A DNA stretch of 64,000 nucleotides from CALMZN01 sp964540095 (GTDB lineage: Bacteria > Patescibacteriota > Patescibacteriia > UBA1558 > GWA2-36-10): the NCBI GenBank assembly GCA_964540095.1, contig CAZILH010000001.1, positions 3,577 to 67,576 on the forward strand, given 5' to 3'. The notes under the pieces are model-generated. The model worked only from the letters and a program-made list of their open reading frames with translations. It searched no databases and was not told the origin of the DNA. A program made the position numbers and the translations under genes. Below are positions 30,431 through 38,684 of the stretch, one piece after another. Each line of letters begins with the position of its first letter. Within the stretch, counting starts at the first letter, position 1.

Positions 30431-31177
30431 ATGTATCTTTACATATACGATTCATTTTTAAGTGACAAAAAATATTCTGATCTCTTGGTCCAAATTGAAA
30501 AACGCGTCACTGATTTGGGCATCAAAGGAAGAATTGCGCGTCTTTCGATTCTAAAAAACATGAAAGAGTTGATCACCGACGGCATCAAGTCCGGAGTTCA
30601 GACCGTGGTGGTCATTGGCAATGTCCAAACTTTTGCCAAAGTTATTAATATTGTGGCTGGCTTGGAGGTGGTGCTAGGTTTGATACCAGTAGAGAACGAC
30701 AACAAGATTGCCAAGATGCTGGGCATACCACCAAAACTTTTGGCTTGCGATGTTATTGCTTCGCGCATTATAAAAAAAATTGATCTGGGGCTAATCAATG
30801 GTCATTTTTTTGTGGGGCAAGCGGAAATCAATGACGCCAATGTTTTGATTGAGTATGACGGCTACAACGTGCGACCAACTACGGCCAACAACAATATTAC
30901 TGTCTATAATTTTGCCGATAAATCAACAATACCAAATTCAACACCAGTTGATGGCATCCTTGAGGTGGTAATCACACCAATGAAGTCCGGGGTCTTTGGC
31001 AAAAAAAATATTACTGGCACTATTTTACCTTTTTCCAAAATAAAAATAAGTACTGATGGCGAGGAGCAGGTCTCTATCTTGACTGACGAACAAGTGATTA
31101 TGAAAACTCCAGCCGAGATAAGTGTGGCACCTCAAAAACTCCGGGTGATAGTGGGTCCGGAAAGATGCTTTGAATAA
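30431..31177 (+). CDS. Diacylglycerol-kinase-like protein with degenerate active-site motif
   Basis: The 248-residue product has the fold pattern of the DAGK/YegS/BmrU catalytic family: SGVQTVVVIGNVQTFAKVINIVAG near 55, GLIPVENDNKIAKMLGIP near 82, and a beta-rich C-terminal half. In active members the first motif is GGDGT and the second P-x-GT-x-ND. Here they read GNVQT and PVENDN, so the phosphate-binding glycine loop is lost. It may bind a lipid or nucleotide without catalysis. Cotranscribed with bactofilin and ended by a bidirectional terminator. Confidence 0.68.
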   Translation: MYLYIYDSFLSDKKYSDLLVQIEKRVTDLGIKGRIARLSILKNMKELITDGIKSGVQTVVVIGNVQTFAKVINIVAGLEVVLGLIPVENDNKIAKMLGIPPKLLACDVIASRIIKKIDLGLINGHFFVGQAEINDANVLIEYDGYNVRPTTANNNITVYNFADKSTIPNSTPVDGILEVVITPMKSGVFGKKNITGTILPFSKIKISTDGEEQVSILTDEQVIMKTPAEISVAPQKLRVIVGPERCFE

Positions 31178-31199
31178 AATCTAATTGAAGATGTACAAA

Positions 31200-31232
31200 A
31201 AAACCGCCTAAGTTGAGGCGGTCTTTTTTTTG
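31200..31232. terminator. Bidirectional terminator
   Basis: ACCGCCT-AAGTTG-AGGCGGT (31203-31222) with A-run and T-run flanks, between the lipid-kinase-like gene (+) and yidC (-). Confidence 0.85.
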
Positions 31233-31906
31233 AAACCCAGCACCATATATTGCTGGAGTATTGAGAAAAGTGTAGTAAATAGCCAATAAAGCGTCAAACC
31301 AGCGGGCAAGTTGCCACCAATGACAATCGTAAAAATCGGCATAAAATAAATCATTTGGTTGGTCATCATTTTGGACATGCCGGTTTGCTGTGATTTGCCC
31401 ATCAACATCTTGGACTGCCAGAATTGAGCCGCGCCAGCCAATATAGCGATAATCCAATTCTTGCTGGCCAAATTTATAAAACCAAAGGCAATTATGTTTA
31501 GCTGTCCGGGATTCTGGACAAAAGAATATAGCAGGTCGCCGTTACCATTGTCTTTGGTCAAGCCGTTTAAGAAGACCTGGTAGAGGGCAATCAAAAATGG
31601 TAATTGGATTAGCGTTGGCAAGCAAGAAGAAAATGGATTTATTTTTCTTTCTTTGTAGAGAGCCATGAGCTCGGGCGCCATCTTTTCCTTGTCGTCTTTG
31701 TATTTTTCTTTGATCTTTTCTATTTCCGGCTGAATAGTTTGCAATTCTTTTTGGGACTTGATGGCTTTTTTGGAAAAGGGATACAAAATCAATCTAATGA
31801 TCAGGGTTATTAGAATAATAGCCACACCCAAATCGTGACCAGGGACCAGGTTGTATAAAAAAATTAATAAGTTGTAAATTGGCTGATAAAAAATTGTAGT
31901 AAACAT
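31208..31906 (-). CDS. yidC: Membrane protein insertase YidC
   Basis: Inserts and folds membrane proteins, alone or with SecYEG. The 232-residue product is the short, Gram-positive-like form without the large periplasmic domain. It has about five transmembrane helices. The first is preceded by FYQPIYNLLIFLYNLVPGHDLG, and the positively charged cytoplasmic hairpin IQPEIEKIKEKYKDDKEKMAPELM follows. The conserved GNLPAGLTLYWLFTTLFSI motif is near the end. It is the last gene of the rpmH-rnpA-yidD-yidC cluster next to dnaA. Confidence 0.95.
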   Translation of the reverse strand: MFTTIFYQPIYNLLIFLYNLVPGHDLGVAIILITLIIRLILYPFSKKAIKSQKELQTIQPEIEKIKEKYKDDKEKMAPELMALYKERKINPFSSCLPTLIQLPFLIALYQVFLNGLTKDNGNGDLLYSFVQNPGQLNIIAFGFINLASKNWIIAILAGAAQFWQSKMLMGKSQQTGMSKMMTNQMIYFMPIFTIVIGGNLPAGLTLYWLFTTLFSILQQYMVLGFKKKTAST

Positions 31907-31907
31907 A

Positions 31908-32183
31908 TTATTTTATTGGATCAATTCCACCCTTTGACCAAGGATTACAGCGCAGTATGCGCCAAAGTGATAAATAAATTCCTTTTATGGTTCCGTGTTT
32001 TTCAAATGCTTGTCGACTGTATTCTGAACAATGCGGATGAAAGCGACAAAAACCATGAGGGAAAAATATTTTTAACCACCCTTGGTCTGGTGAAAGTGTT
32101 TTTTGATAAATTTTAATTAAAAAAATAAATATACTAGCCAACAATCGGTCGATTGTCTTTATTACTTTTAACATTACTTTCAA
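31908..32183 (-). CDS. yidD: Membrane insertion efficiency factor YidD
   Basis: The 91-residue product has the YidD core IKIYQKTLSPDQG, CRFHPHCSEYSRQAFEKHG and a C-terminal R-C-N-P-W motif. YidD helps YidC-dependent insertion and is peripherally membrane-associated. Its start overlaps the end of rnpA by 50 nt (41 nt with the next ATG); the family's usual start suggests the later ATG at 32174 is also possible. It lies one base upstream of yidC. Confidence 0.93.
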   Translation of the reverse strand: MKVMLKVIKTIDRLLASIFIFLIKIYQKTLSPDQGWLKIFFPHGFCRFHPHCSEYSRQAFEKHGTIKGIYLSLWRILRCNPWSKGGIDPIK

Positions 32184-32520
32184 TATACAGGCGCGTTGTT
32201 TTTAAAGCAAATTGGAATTGTTTCTGCAGATCTCGCAGAGTAAGCTCAGCACAACTTTTTTTGGCTATAAATAAGAGATCCACGCCGGTCTTAATTTTGG
32301 TCAGCTCTGGTCTGATGGCTTCCCGCATACGACGCTTGGTTTTGTTTCTGATAACAGCCCGTTTATCTACCTTGGTAGAAACCACAAAACCCAGACGCAG
32401 TAGGTTTTGGTTATTATATTGATATTTTAGCGTTAATTGGGGTAAAAAAAAAGTTTTGCCCCCTCGGACCAAGTTTTTGATATCCTTATCTGCGTGTAGC
32501 CTAAATTTTTTAGGCAACAT
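32134..32520 (-). CDS. rnpA: Ribonuclease P protein component
   Basis: The protein subunit binds RNase P RNA and helps 5' maturation of tRNAs. The 128-residue product is basic. It starts LPKKFRLHADKDI and contains LRLGFVVSTKVDKRAVIRNKTKRRMREAIR, the RNR motif region of the family, in the middle. Directly downstream of rpmH (3 bases). Confidence 0.94.
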   Translation of the reverse strand: MLPKKFRLHADKDIKNLVRGGKTFFLPQLTLKYQYNNQNLLRLGFVVSTKVDKRAVIRNKTKRRMREAIRPELTKIKTGVDLLFIAKKSCAELTLRDLQKQFQFALKTTRLYIESNVKSNKDNRPIVG

Positions 32521-32523
32521 AAT

Positions 32524-32664
32524 TTAGAGACTTATTTTCTTTCGGCCCCTAGCTTTTCGTCTTTTTAAGACCTTGCGACCATCTTTGGTGGCCATGCGCT
32601 TCATAAAGCCGTGTTTTCTGGCTCTTTTTCTTTTCTTTGGTTGGTATGTCCTTTTTGTTGCCAT
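32524..32664 (-). CDS. rpmH: 50S ribosomal protein L34
   Basis: A 46-residue, very basic protein starting MATKRTYQPKKRKRARKHGF, with GFMKRMATKDGRKVLKRRR-type sequence, diagnostic for L34. First gene of the rpmH-rnpA-yidD-yidC cluster and divergent from dnaA, the classical arrangement at bacterial origins. Confidence 0.96.
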   Translation of the reverse strand: MATKRTYQPKKRKRARKHGFMKRMATKDGRKVLKRRKARGRKKISL

Positions 32665-32823
32665 ATAAAATTAAATTACCTAAATAAAATAACATATTTA
32701 CTTAATTTAATCAAGGGGAGCCCTTGGCTCAGCTATACCCACATTTTATTAACAATTTATACACTTTCAATCTTATTTGAGCATTTAAAAATATGTGGTA
32801 TATTTACTGCAGTTTGTAAAAAC
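32665..32823. other. rpmH-dnaA intergenic region, part of the probable origin
   Basis: AT-rich. Degenerate DnaA-box-like sites TTATTAACA (32746-32754) and TTATACACT (32757-32765). The dnaA promoter TTGAGC-16-TATATT (32777-32804) also lies here. Confidence 0.5.
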
Positions 32824-34194
32824 ATGGATAATTACGAAAAAATTTGGCAAAGTGTCCTTGGTCAACTGGAATTGTTGATCAGTAGGGCTAATTTTACCAC
32901 CTGGTTCAAAAATACTTTTTTGGCCGAGTTTGATAACCAGCAAGTTGTGGTTGGGGTGCCCAATTCCTTTACCAAGGTTTGGTTAGAAAAAAAATACCAC
33001 GACCATATTACTAAAGCCCTAGAAGACACCTTATCAAAAAGTAATCTACAAGTTATCTACAGGGTCGAAAATAGAGAAAATTTAGCTAATATTAGCAAAA
33101 ATGTTGAGATTGTTGATAAGCCAATTGAGGAGCTTGTGCACAGTCCAAGTCCACAGCCAAAAACAAGCAATAAGTATGGTTTAAACCAAAATTATACCTT
33201 TAATTCCTTTGTTGTTGGTCCAGGTAATGAGCTGGCCCAGGCAGCGGCCATGGCCGCCGCCCAAAAACCAGGGGAAATGTATAATCCTTTGTTTATATAT
33301 GGTGGCGTTGGTTTGGGCAAAACTCACCTAGCTCAGGCCGTTGGCAACTATATTTTGGCTAAAAATCCACAAAAAAAGGTGCTTTATATAAACAGTGAGA
33401 AATTCACCAATGACTTTATTTTTGCCATAAAAAGGGGTCAAACAGACGAATTTAAGAACATTTATCGCAATGTAGACGTCTTATTAATAGACGATATTCA
33501 GTTTATTGCCGGAAAAGAGCAGACACAAGAGGAGTTTTTTCATACTTTCAATGCTCTACACCAAAATAATAAGCAAATTGTACTTTCTTCTGATCGGCCA
33601 CCAAAAGCGCTTGGCGGTGTGGAAAATAGACTAATTTCCCGCTTTGAGTGGGGTATGATTGCTGATATTTCTTTCCCAGACCTAGAAACTAGAGTGGCTA
33701 TTTTGGAAATAAAATGCCAACAAAAAAATTATCATTTAGAAAAAGCTTTGACCCAGCTAGTGGCCGAAAGCATTCAAGAAAATATTCGTGAGCTAGAAGG
33801 AGCGCTAAACAGGATTATTGCTTTTCACCAACTGAACAATACGCGACCATCTTTAGAAAGTGTGCGCTCATTGTTGGGCGGTATTTCCGCTAATCCAAAA
33901 AAAGCCGGACTAACCACTAAAAAATTATTAAAAACTGTTATTGAATTTTTTGATATCAGCATGGACGAGTTGCTTGGTGCTAGTCGCAAAAAAGAATTGG
34001 TCATGCCCCGACAAATTGCCATGTACTTGATGCGCGAGCAACTGAAATCATCTTTCCCAAACATTGGACACGAGATTGGCAGTCGCGATCACACCACGGC
34101 CATGCATGCTTGTGTAAAAATATCTGAATTAGTGGCGACCGATGAGCGCGTAAAAAACGACATTGCTGTGCTCAAACAAAAGCTCTATGAATAA
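32824..34194 (+). CDS. dnaA: Chromosomal replication initiator DnaA
   Basis: Opens the replication origin. The 456-residue product has an N-terminal interaction domain (IWQSVLGQLELLISRANFTTWF) and a short linker. The AAA+ domain shows Walker A GGVGLGKTHLAQAVG near 162, Walker B VDVLLIDDIQFI near 218, and sensor SSDRPPKAL. The C-terminal DNA-binding helix-turn-helix has the signature GSRDHTTAMHACVKI near 420. Start at ATG 32824 because the residues before it do not belong to the family. Flanked by rpmH (divergent) and dnaN. Confidence 0.96.
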   Translation: MDNYEKIWQSVLGQLELLISRANFTTWFKNTFLAEFDNQQVVVGVPNSFTKVWLEKKYHDHITKALEDTLSKSNLQVIYRVENRENLANISKNVEIVDKPIEELVHSPSPQPKTSNKYGLNQNYTFNSFVVGPGNELAQAAAMAAAQKPGEMYNPLFIYGGVGLGKTHLAQAVGNYILAKNPQKKVLYINSEKFTNDFIFAIKRGQTDEFKNIYRNVDVLLIDDIQFIAGKEQTQEEFFHTFNALHQNNKQIVLSSDRPPKALGGVENRLISRFEWGMIADISFPDLETRVAILEIKCQQKNYHLEKALTQLVAESIQENIRELEGALNRIIAFHQLNNTRPSLESVRSLLGGISANPKKAGLTTKKLLKTVIEFFDISMDELLGASRKKELVMPRQIAMYLMREQLKSSFPNIGHEIGSRDHTTAMHACVKISELVATDERVKNDIAVLKQKLYE

Positions 34195-34427
34195 ACTGTT
34201 GATTAGTTAGAGCGAAGCTGTGGGCATCTCTTTAAAAATAATTTTTTTCTAAAACTAAAACCAAAATTTCTTTTTTCTACACAGAGTTATCAGGTGGTGG
34301 TGCACAAGGAGAGTTGATAAATAATTGCAAAATCACTGAACAAATACTTTATACAGCGCTAACTTATCAACATATGCACCGTGCCTACTACGGCTATATA
34401 ATATATATATAAATTAATAATAAGTAT
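34195..34427. other. dnaA-dnaN intergenic region, probable oriC core
   Basis: TTATCAACA (34364-34372) is one mismatch from the DnaA-box consensus TTATCCACA, and TTATACAGC (34349-34357) is weaker. A TATATAATATATATATAAAT-type tract just before dnaN (about 34395-34414) could serve as the unwinding element. Confidence 0.5.
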
Positions 34428-35534
34428 ATGAAAATCATTTGTACGCAAGAAAATTTAAATTATGGATTGGGGTTGGTCTCACATATTGCCAATAAAAACA
34501 GTAATTTACCCATATTAAACAACGTTTTGATAAAAGCCGAGAAAGAAGGCATTACTTTAATAACCACTGACCTAGAGATTGGTGTAAAGGTTTTTGTACG
34601 CAGTAAAGTAGAGGAGGAGGGCGCCTTTACTGTGGATGCCAAACTATTAAACAGCTTTATTAATTTATTGCCAAAAGAAAATATTATCCTGACCCTGGGC
34701 GAGGACAATAGCTTGGAAGTGAAAAGCAAAAATCAAGACACGGCCATTCGCGGTATGGAAGCTGAGGATTTTCCCCTTATACCAGAAATCTCCAAAGACA
34801 ACGAAATTGAGGTTTCGTCCTTGGACCTTAAAAAAAGTTTGAGCCAAGTAATATTTGCCGCCTCACTAGACAACACTAGGGTGGAAATAAATGCGGTTAA
34901 TTTTAATTTCAAAGGAGAACAATTGACCTTGGCCGCTACCGATAGCTATCGTCTGGCTGAAAAGAAAATAAAAATTGCCAACCAGAGCAAAGAAAGCAAT
35001 TTGATAATCCCCCTAAAAACCCTCCAAGAATTACTGCGCATTTTAAATGAAAATTCGGAAAAAAGTTTAAAAATATATTTTAATGAAAATCAAATAATGT
35101 TTTCACTGGATGGTGTGGAGTTGGTCTCGCGGGTGATTGATGGCAACTATCCGGACTACAAGCAAATTATTCCTGATAAATTTAACACCAACATCAAGTG
35201 TGATGCCGATAAATTGTTGCCAGCCATAAAAGCGGTGTCGCTTTTTTGTAAGCAGGGGATTAATGATATTCGGGTTAGTTTTGATAATGCCACTAACGAA
35301 ATTGTTATTACCACCGCCTCATCGCACGCCGGCAAAAGCTTAGCCAAGGTGCCAGCCGAAATAAAAGGAGAAAATAACGACATTATTTTTAACTACCGCT
35401 ACATTATAGACGGACTAAATAATATTGATCAAAAAGAGGTGTTTATTAATATAAACAACAACACCTCCCCAGGACTAATAGGGCCAGTGGGTCAGGAGGA
35501 CTATATTTATTTGGTTATGCCCATTAGGCAATAG
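34428..35534 (+). CDS. dnaN: DNA polymerase III beta subunit (sliding clamp)
   Basis: Ring-shaped processivity clamp. The 368-residue length and the three-domain layout fit. MKIICTQENLNYGL begins domain I, LPILNNVLIKAEKEGITLITTDLEIG follows, AATDSYRLAEKKI is in domain II, and the C-terminal YLVMPIRQ matches the family's conserved MP(I/V)R(L/x) end. It lies directly after dnaA and the probable origin. Confidence 0.96.
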   Translation: MKIICTQENLNYGLGLVSHIANKNSNLPILNNVLIKAEKEGITLITTDLEIGVKVFVRSKVEEEGAFTVDAKLLNSFINLLPKENIILTLGEDNSLEVKSKNQDTAIRGMEAEDFPLIPEISKDNEIEVSSLDLKKSLSQVIFAASLDNTRVEINAVNFNFKGEQLTLAATDSYRLAEKKIKIANQSKESNLIIPLKTLQELLRILNENSEKSLKIYFNENQIMFSLDGVELVSRVIDGNYPDYKQIIPDKFNTNIKCDADKLLPAIKAVSLFCKQGINDIRVSFDNATNEIVITTASSHAGKSLAKVPAEIKGENNDIIFNYRYIIDGLNNIDQKEVFININNNTSPGLIGPVGQEDYIYLVMPIRQ

Positions 35535-35554
35535 CTTGTGGAAATGTTTTTTGG

Positions 35555-35695
35555 CAAATTATTATAAATTTGCTATAATATATGGACACTCGAAAATCCC
35601 TGCGTCGAACAGGAGTTTCTCGGGCGCTATAGAGATATGTAATTTCAGAAATGAAGCAAAAAACATCCGTGCGCGATCTAGGGTGTTTTTTGTTT
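35555..35695 (+). ncRNA. Candidate small RNA downstream of dnaN
   Basis: Promoter TTGGCA (about 35553-35558), 17 nt, TATAAT (35576-35581). About 100 nt without an ORF follow, containing CCTG-CGTCGAA-CAGG. An AAAAAACATCC / GGGTGTTTTTT terminator lies near 35657-35692. Not a family I recognise. Confidence 0.45.
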
Positions 35696-35696
35696 A

Positions 35697-35742
35697 AAAA
35701 AAATTCCCCCGCCCCTGGACTGTGGTCCGGGTGGGGCGGGGG
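35697..35742 (-). terminator. Terminator of the 35763 cassette
   Basis: CCCCCGCCCC/GGGGCGGGGG (10 bp) with an inner GGAC/GTCC. The minus-strand tail is T-rich. Confidence 0.8.
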
Positions 35743-35762
35743 TAAGAAGCGGCATGAGCCCG

Positions 35763-36251
35763 CTACTTCTTGGGCTTGGTTCTGGCCTTGGCCTTGGTCA
35801 GGGCCAAGGCAAAGCGCTGGAAGGCGCGCTTGACCTGGCGCTCGTAGACCAGGCCATAACGCTTGGCCAGGCGCCGGCCTTCGCGCTCCAGAGCACGATC
35901 ATCACTTCTGAGTTGCATCCACACCTCGTGGAGGTGTGAGGTCTGCGCTGGCTTGATGCGGAAATCAACGTGCCGACGGCGCTTTCCACTGCCACGGTGG
36001 CGGGGTTGCTGGGCCAGCCGTTTGCGTAGCTTGCCCTGCCTGGAGCGCAAGCCACGGACCTCTTGCCGTAGACGAGAACACTGGGCCGACTGGCGCTTGT
36101 TGGCGGCCTCCAGGCGTGAGACCCTGGCCCGAGACATTGCCAGGTCAGCGGCCAGGTCTTTGAGCGCCTTTTTCACTAGACGCTCAAAGCGCGTTTGCTC
36201 AGCAGCGGCCGAGCGGCGCAGACCGGCTAGGGTTTGTTTTCGACGAGTCAC
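35763..36251 (-). CDS. Orphan highly basic coiled-coil protein (cassette gene)
   Basis: The 162-residue product starts at GTG 36251 (TRRKQTLAGLRR), chosen because AGGAGG lies eight bases upstream; the longer ORF has no such signal. Arg, Lys, Ala, Leu and Gln dominate. Residues about 20-75 look like a coiled coil (LEAANKRQSAQCSRLRQEV), and a KARTKPKK tail ends it. It could bind nucleic acid, but that is only charge-based inference. It has a promoter TTGACA-17-TATAAG at 36306-36334, GC-rich codons and its own terminator. It lies next to the origin, against the direction of dnaN-ruvA. Confidence 0.65.
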   Translation of the reverse strand: MTRRKQTLAGLRRSAAAEQTRFERLVKKALKDLAADLAMSRARVSRLEAANKRQSAQCSRLRQEVRGLRSRQGKLRKRLAQQPRHRGSGKRRRHVDFRIKPAQTSHLHEVWMQLRSDDRALEREGRRLAKRYGLVYERQVKRAFQRFALALTKAKARTKPKK

Positions 36252-36305
36252 GTAAGGACCCTCCTGGTGTTGGGGTGGAACAGCGGCTGAATTGCCGAAC
36301 ATTAT

Positions 36306-36334
36306 CTTATACACCATAATCACGTTTTTGTCAA
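36306..36334 (-). promoter_or_regulatory. Promoter of the 35763 cassette
   Basis: Minus strand: TTGACA (36334-36329), 17-nt spacer, TATAAG (36311-36306). Confidence 0.75.
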
Positions 36335-36376
36335 TAGTAAATTGCCCAGATATTTTAAATTTGTTATTATAAGGGC

Positions 36377-36943
36377 ATGATAGCTTATTTAAAAGGAAGT
36401 GTATTAAAAAAAGACCAAAAAGCCACCATAATAAACGTTAATGGTGTTGGTTATGAGGTTTTTTTAAAAAACAAAGACATTGCCAACCTCCAGGTTAACG
36501 AATTTGTGGAGTTTTTTATTCATTCTTATATAAAAGAAGACGCCCTAGATCTTTACGGTTTTGTTAATCCCGAAGAACTGGTTTTTTTCAAACAACTACT
36601 TCAGGTGTCTGGTATTGGTCCTAGGACGGCCATGAGTGTTATGTCTTTAGCCGAAGTGCTAGATTTGAAGCGAGCCATCACCAGTGGCAACCCCAGCTTC
36701 TTGCAACAGGTCTCTGGTATTGGCAAAAAAACAGCTGAGCGCCTAGTGGTGGAGCTGAAAGAAAAATTTATTGACGAGGTGTCAGCCGATGGCGCTCTTA
36801 TCAACACTGATCAACAAGTAATATCAGCCCTGGTTTCCTTGGGATACAAAGAGCGCGAGGTCATGGAAATGACCAGGGGCTTAGAACTTGAGGGCGACTT
36901 GTCAGACAAAATAAAACAGGTCTTAAAAAATACCAAAAAATAA
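36377..36943 (+). CDS. ruvA: Holliday junction helicase subunit RuvA
   Basis: RuvA binds four-way junctions and loads RuvB. The 188-residue product has the N-terminal OB domain (MIAYLKGSVLKKDQKATIINVNGVGYEV), helix-hairpin-helix motifs SGIGPRTAMSVM near 76 and SGIGKKTAERLVVELKEK near 111, and the short C-terminal domain for RuvB (VISALVSLGYKEREV). It begins a plus-strand operon with FemX, nucleotidyltransferase and Mur ligase. ruvB and ruvC are not in the window. Confidence 0.95.
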   Translation: MIAYLKGSVLKKDQKATIINVNGVGYEVFLKNKDIANLQVNEFVEFFIHSYIKEDALDLYGFVNPEELVFFKQLLQVSGIGPRTAMSVMSLAEVLDLKRAITSGNPSFLQQVSGIGKKTAERLVVELKEKFIDEVSADGALINTDQQVISALVSLGYKEREVMEMTRGLELEGDLSDKIKQVLKNTKK

Positions 36944-36945
36944 TT

Positions 36946-37965
36946 ATGAACATAGTTGTTGACCAAGAAAAAAACTATGATAATTTGTTGTCTCGAAATT
37001 TTATTTCGGGCAACTTTTTGCAGAGTAGTGTTTGGAAAGATTTTTTAAAAAAGCAGAATAAAAAATATTGGCCACTGATCGCCACCGATGAGGGTGTTGT
37101 TTTGGCTTTGTGCTTGGTATATGAGACCGACTTGCCCTTGGGCTTGAGTTATTTGACAGCACCAAAGGGTCCAATCTTTTTAAAAAAAATCAGCGCCGAA
37201 AAAAAACAAGAATTAAGCAAATTACTTTTGTCAAAGGCCAGAGACATTTGCTTGTCTACAAAAAAAAGAGAAGAAATATTTTTTCGCCTAGAGCCAAATA
37301 CCGAAATCAAAATTCCTAAATTAAGAAAAAGCAAGGACATTCACCCGCGCGATACTTGGATTTTGGACTTGCAACAGAGTGAAGAAGAAATTTTGAGTAA
37401 GATGCGCCCTAAGACCAGATACAACATTGCCTTAGCCAAAAAAAATGGCGTGCAAATAAAATTTAGTCGAGAAAAAAGTGATCTTAAAGAATTTTTGCGC
37501 TTAATAAAACTAACCGCCACTCGCAATCAGATCTCTATGCACGGTGACGAGTACTATAAACTGCTGTGGGAAACGTTAGTGGATAATCGCGCTGGTATTT
37601 TGGCTGTAGCCGAATATCGTGGTCAGGTAATTGCCGCCAACCTTTTGGTAAATTTTGGCCAGAGCTGTACTTATTTGCACGGCGGTTCAGATTATGAACA
37701 TCGACACTTGATGGCCCCCCATCTTTTGCAGTGGGAAAGTATTAGGCAAGCCCAGGCCGCCGGTTTCTTGGTTTATGATTTTTGGGGCATTGCGCCCAAG
37801 GATAATAGCCACCCTCGCTGGGAGGGCATTACGCGCTTTAAGAAGGGCTTTGGTGGGCAACGTGTAGTTTCGTGTGGGGCTTATGATTTTATTTATCACC
37901 CCACCTGGTATCAGGTTTATTATCTCGGTCGAAAGCTAGTTAATAAAGTAAGAAATTTACGATGA
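36946..37965 (+). CDS. FemAB/FemX-family peptidyltransferase
   Basis: The 339-residue product has the FemAB/GNAT-like double fold: FLQSSVWKDFLKKQNKKYWP near the start, GLSYLTAPKGPIF near 65, and MRPKTRYNIALAKKNGVQIKF near 148, the conserved region after the first domain. HGGSDYEHRHLMAPHLLQWESI and YDFWGIAPKDNSHPRWEGI are typical of the second half. FemX-type enzymes add amino acids from aminoacyl-tRNA to the peptidoglycan peptide. Its stop overlaps the next start in an ATGA. Confidence 0.9.
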   Translation: MNIVVDQEKNYDNLLSRNFISGNFLQSSVWKDFLKKQNKKYWPLIATDEGVVLALCLVYETDLPLGLSYLTAPKGPIFLKKISAEKKQELSKLLLSKARDICLSTKKREEIFFRLEPNTEIKIPKLRKSKDIHPRDTWILDLQQSEEEILSKMRPKTRYNIALAKKNGVQIKFSREKSDLKEFLRLIKLTATRNQISMHGDEYYKLLWETLVDNRAGILAVAEYRGQVIAANLLVNFGQSCTYLHGGSDYEHRHLMAPHLLQWESIRQAQAAGFLVYDFWGIAPKDNSHPRWEGITRFKKGFGGQRVVSCGAYDFIYHPTWYQVYYLGRKLVNKVRNLR

Positions 37966-38684
37966 TCAAAAAAGTTTTGATTTCAGCGGCCGGTCGTGGC
38001 ACCCGCATGCTTGATTTGGGTAAAGACAAGCCCAAACATTTAATCGAGGTTAATAACAAGCCCTTTTTGTATTATTTACTAAGTAATTTAAAAAAAGCTG
38101 GTTTTACCGACATAACCATGGTAGTTGGCTACAAAAAAGAATTTATGGAAAAATTTTTTAGCCAGCACCAGGATGAGTTCAACATCACCTTAGTAAATCA
38201 GTTTGAAATTTTGGGAGACCAGCGCTATGGCACAGCTTGCCCACTAGAGTGTGTTCGCCAGCTAATGAGTGGTGACAACTTTTTATCAGTGAACGGGGAT
38301 AACATTTATGCTGTGGAAGATTTGGCCAACTTAAATACAGATGATGGTTTTTCTTATGTGGCTGGCTTCCCACACCCTGAGCCACAAAATTATGGCGTCT
38401 TACAAGTAGATGAAAATGGTCTGCTAAAAAATATTGTTGAAAAACCAAAAAAGTTTGTTGGCAACCTCATCAACACTGGCCTTTACAAATTCAGCCCAGA
38501 GGTGTTTAGTTATTTAGACAGAATTGGTTTGTCACCGCGCGGTGAGTATGAGCTGACCGACGTCGTCAATTTGATGGCCAAAGATAGCAAAGTCAAAGCG
38601 ATGAGTGTTAAGGGAATTTGGTTGGATTTTGGAAAACCGGCGGATATACCAAAGGTGGAAAACTATTTAAATGGGCATGATTAA
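37962..38684 (+). CDS. Sugar-phosphate nucleotidyltransferase
   Basis: Makes a nucleotide-activated sugar from a sugar phosphate. The 240-residue product has the signature AAGRGTRMLDLGKDKPKHLI at 9-28, a NGDN metal-site motif near 107, GFPHPEPQNYGVLQVDENG near 138, the VEKP motif near 158 and NTGLYKFSPE near 170. Shorter than GalU or RmlA, it resembles HddC/MurU-like enzymes. Given FemX and a Mur ligase on both sides, it may act in cell-wall precursor supply. Overlaps the Mur ligase start by 14 nt. Confidence 0.85.
   Translation: MIKKVLISAAGRGTRMLDLGKDKPKHLIEVNNKPFLYYLLSNLKKAGFTDITMVVGYKKEFMEKFFSQHQDEFNITLVNQFEILGDQRYGTACPLECVRQLMSGDNFLSVNGDNIYAVEDLANLNTDDGFSYVAGFPHPEPQNYGVLQVDENGLLKNIVEKPKKFVGNLINTGLYKFSPEVFSYLDRIGLSPRGEYELTDVVNLMAKDSKVKAMSVKGIWLDFGKPADIPKVENYLNGHD

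Noticed and set aside
35535..36376. A signal-recognition-particle or tmRNA gene in the dnaN-ruvA gap
   Set aside because: No GNAR tetraloop, tRNA-like ends or tag-peptide frame; only a short unclassified RNA candidate and the orphan gene.
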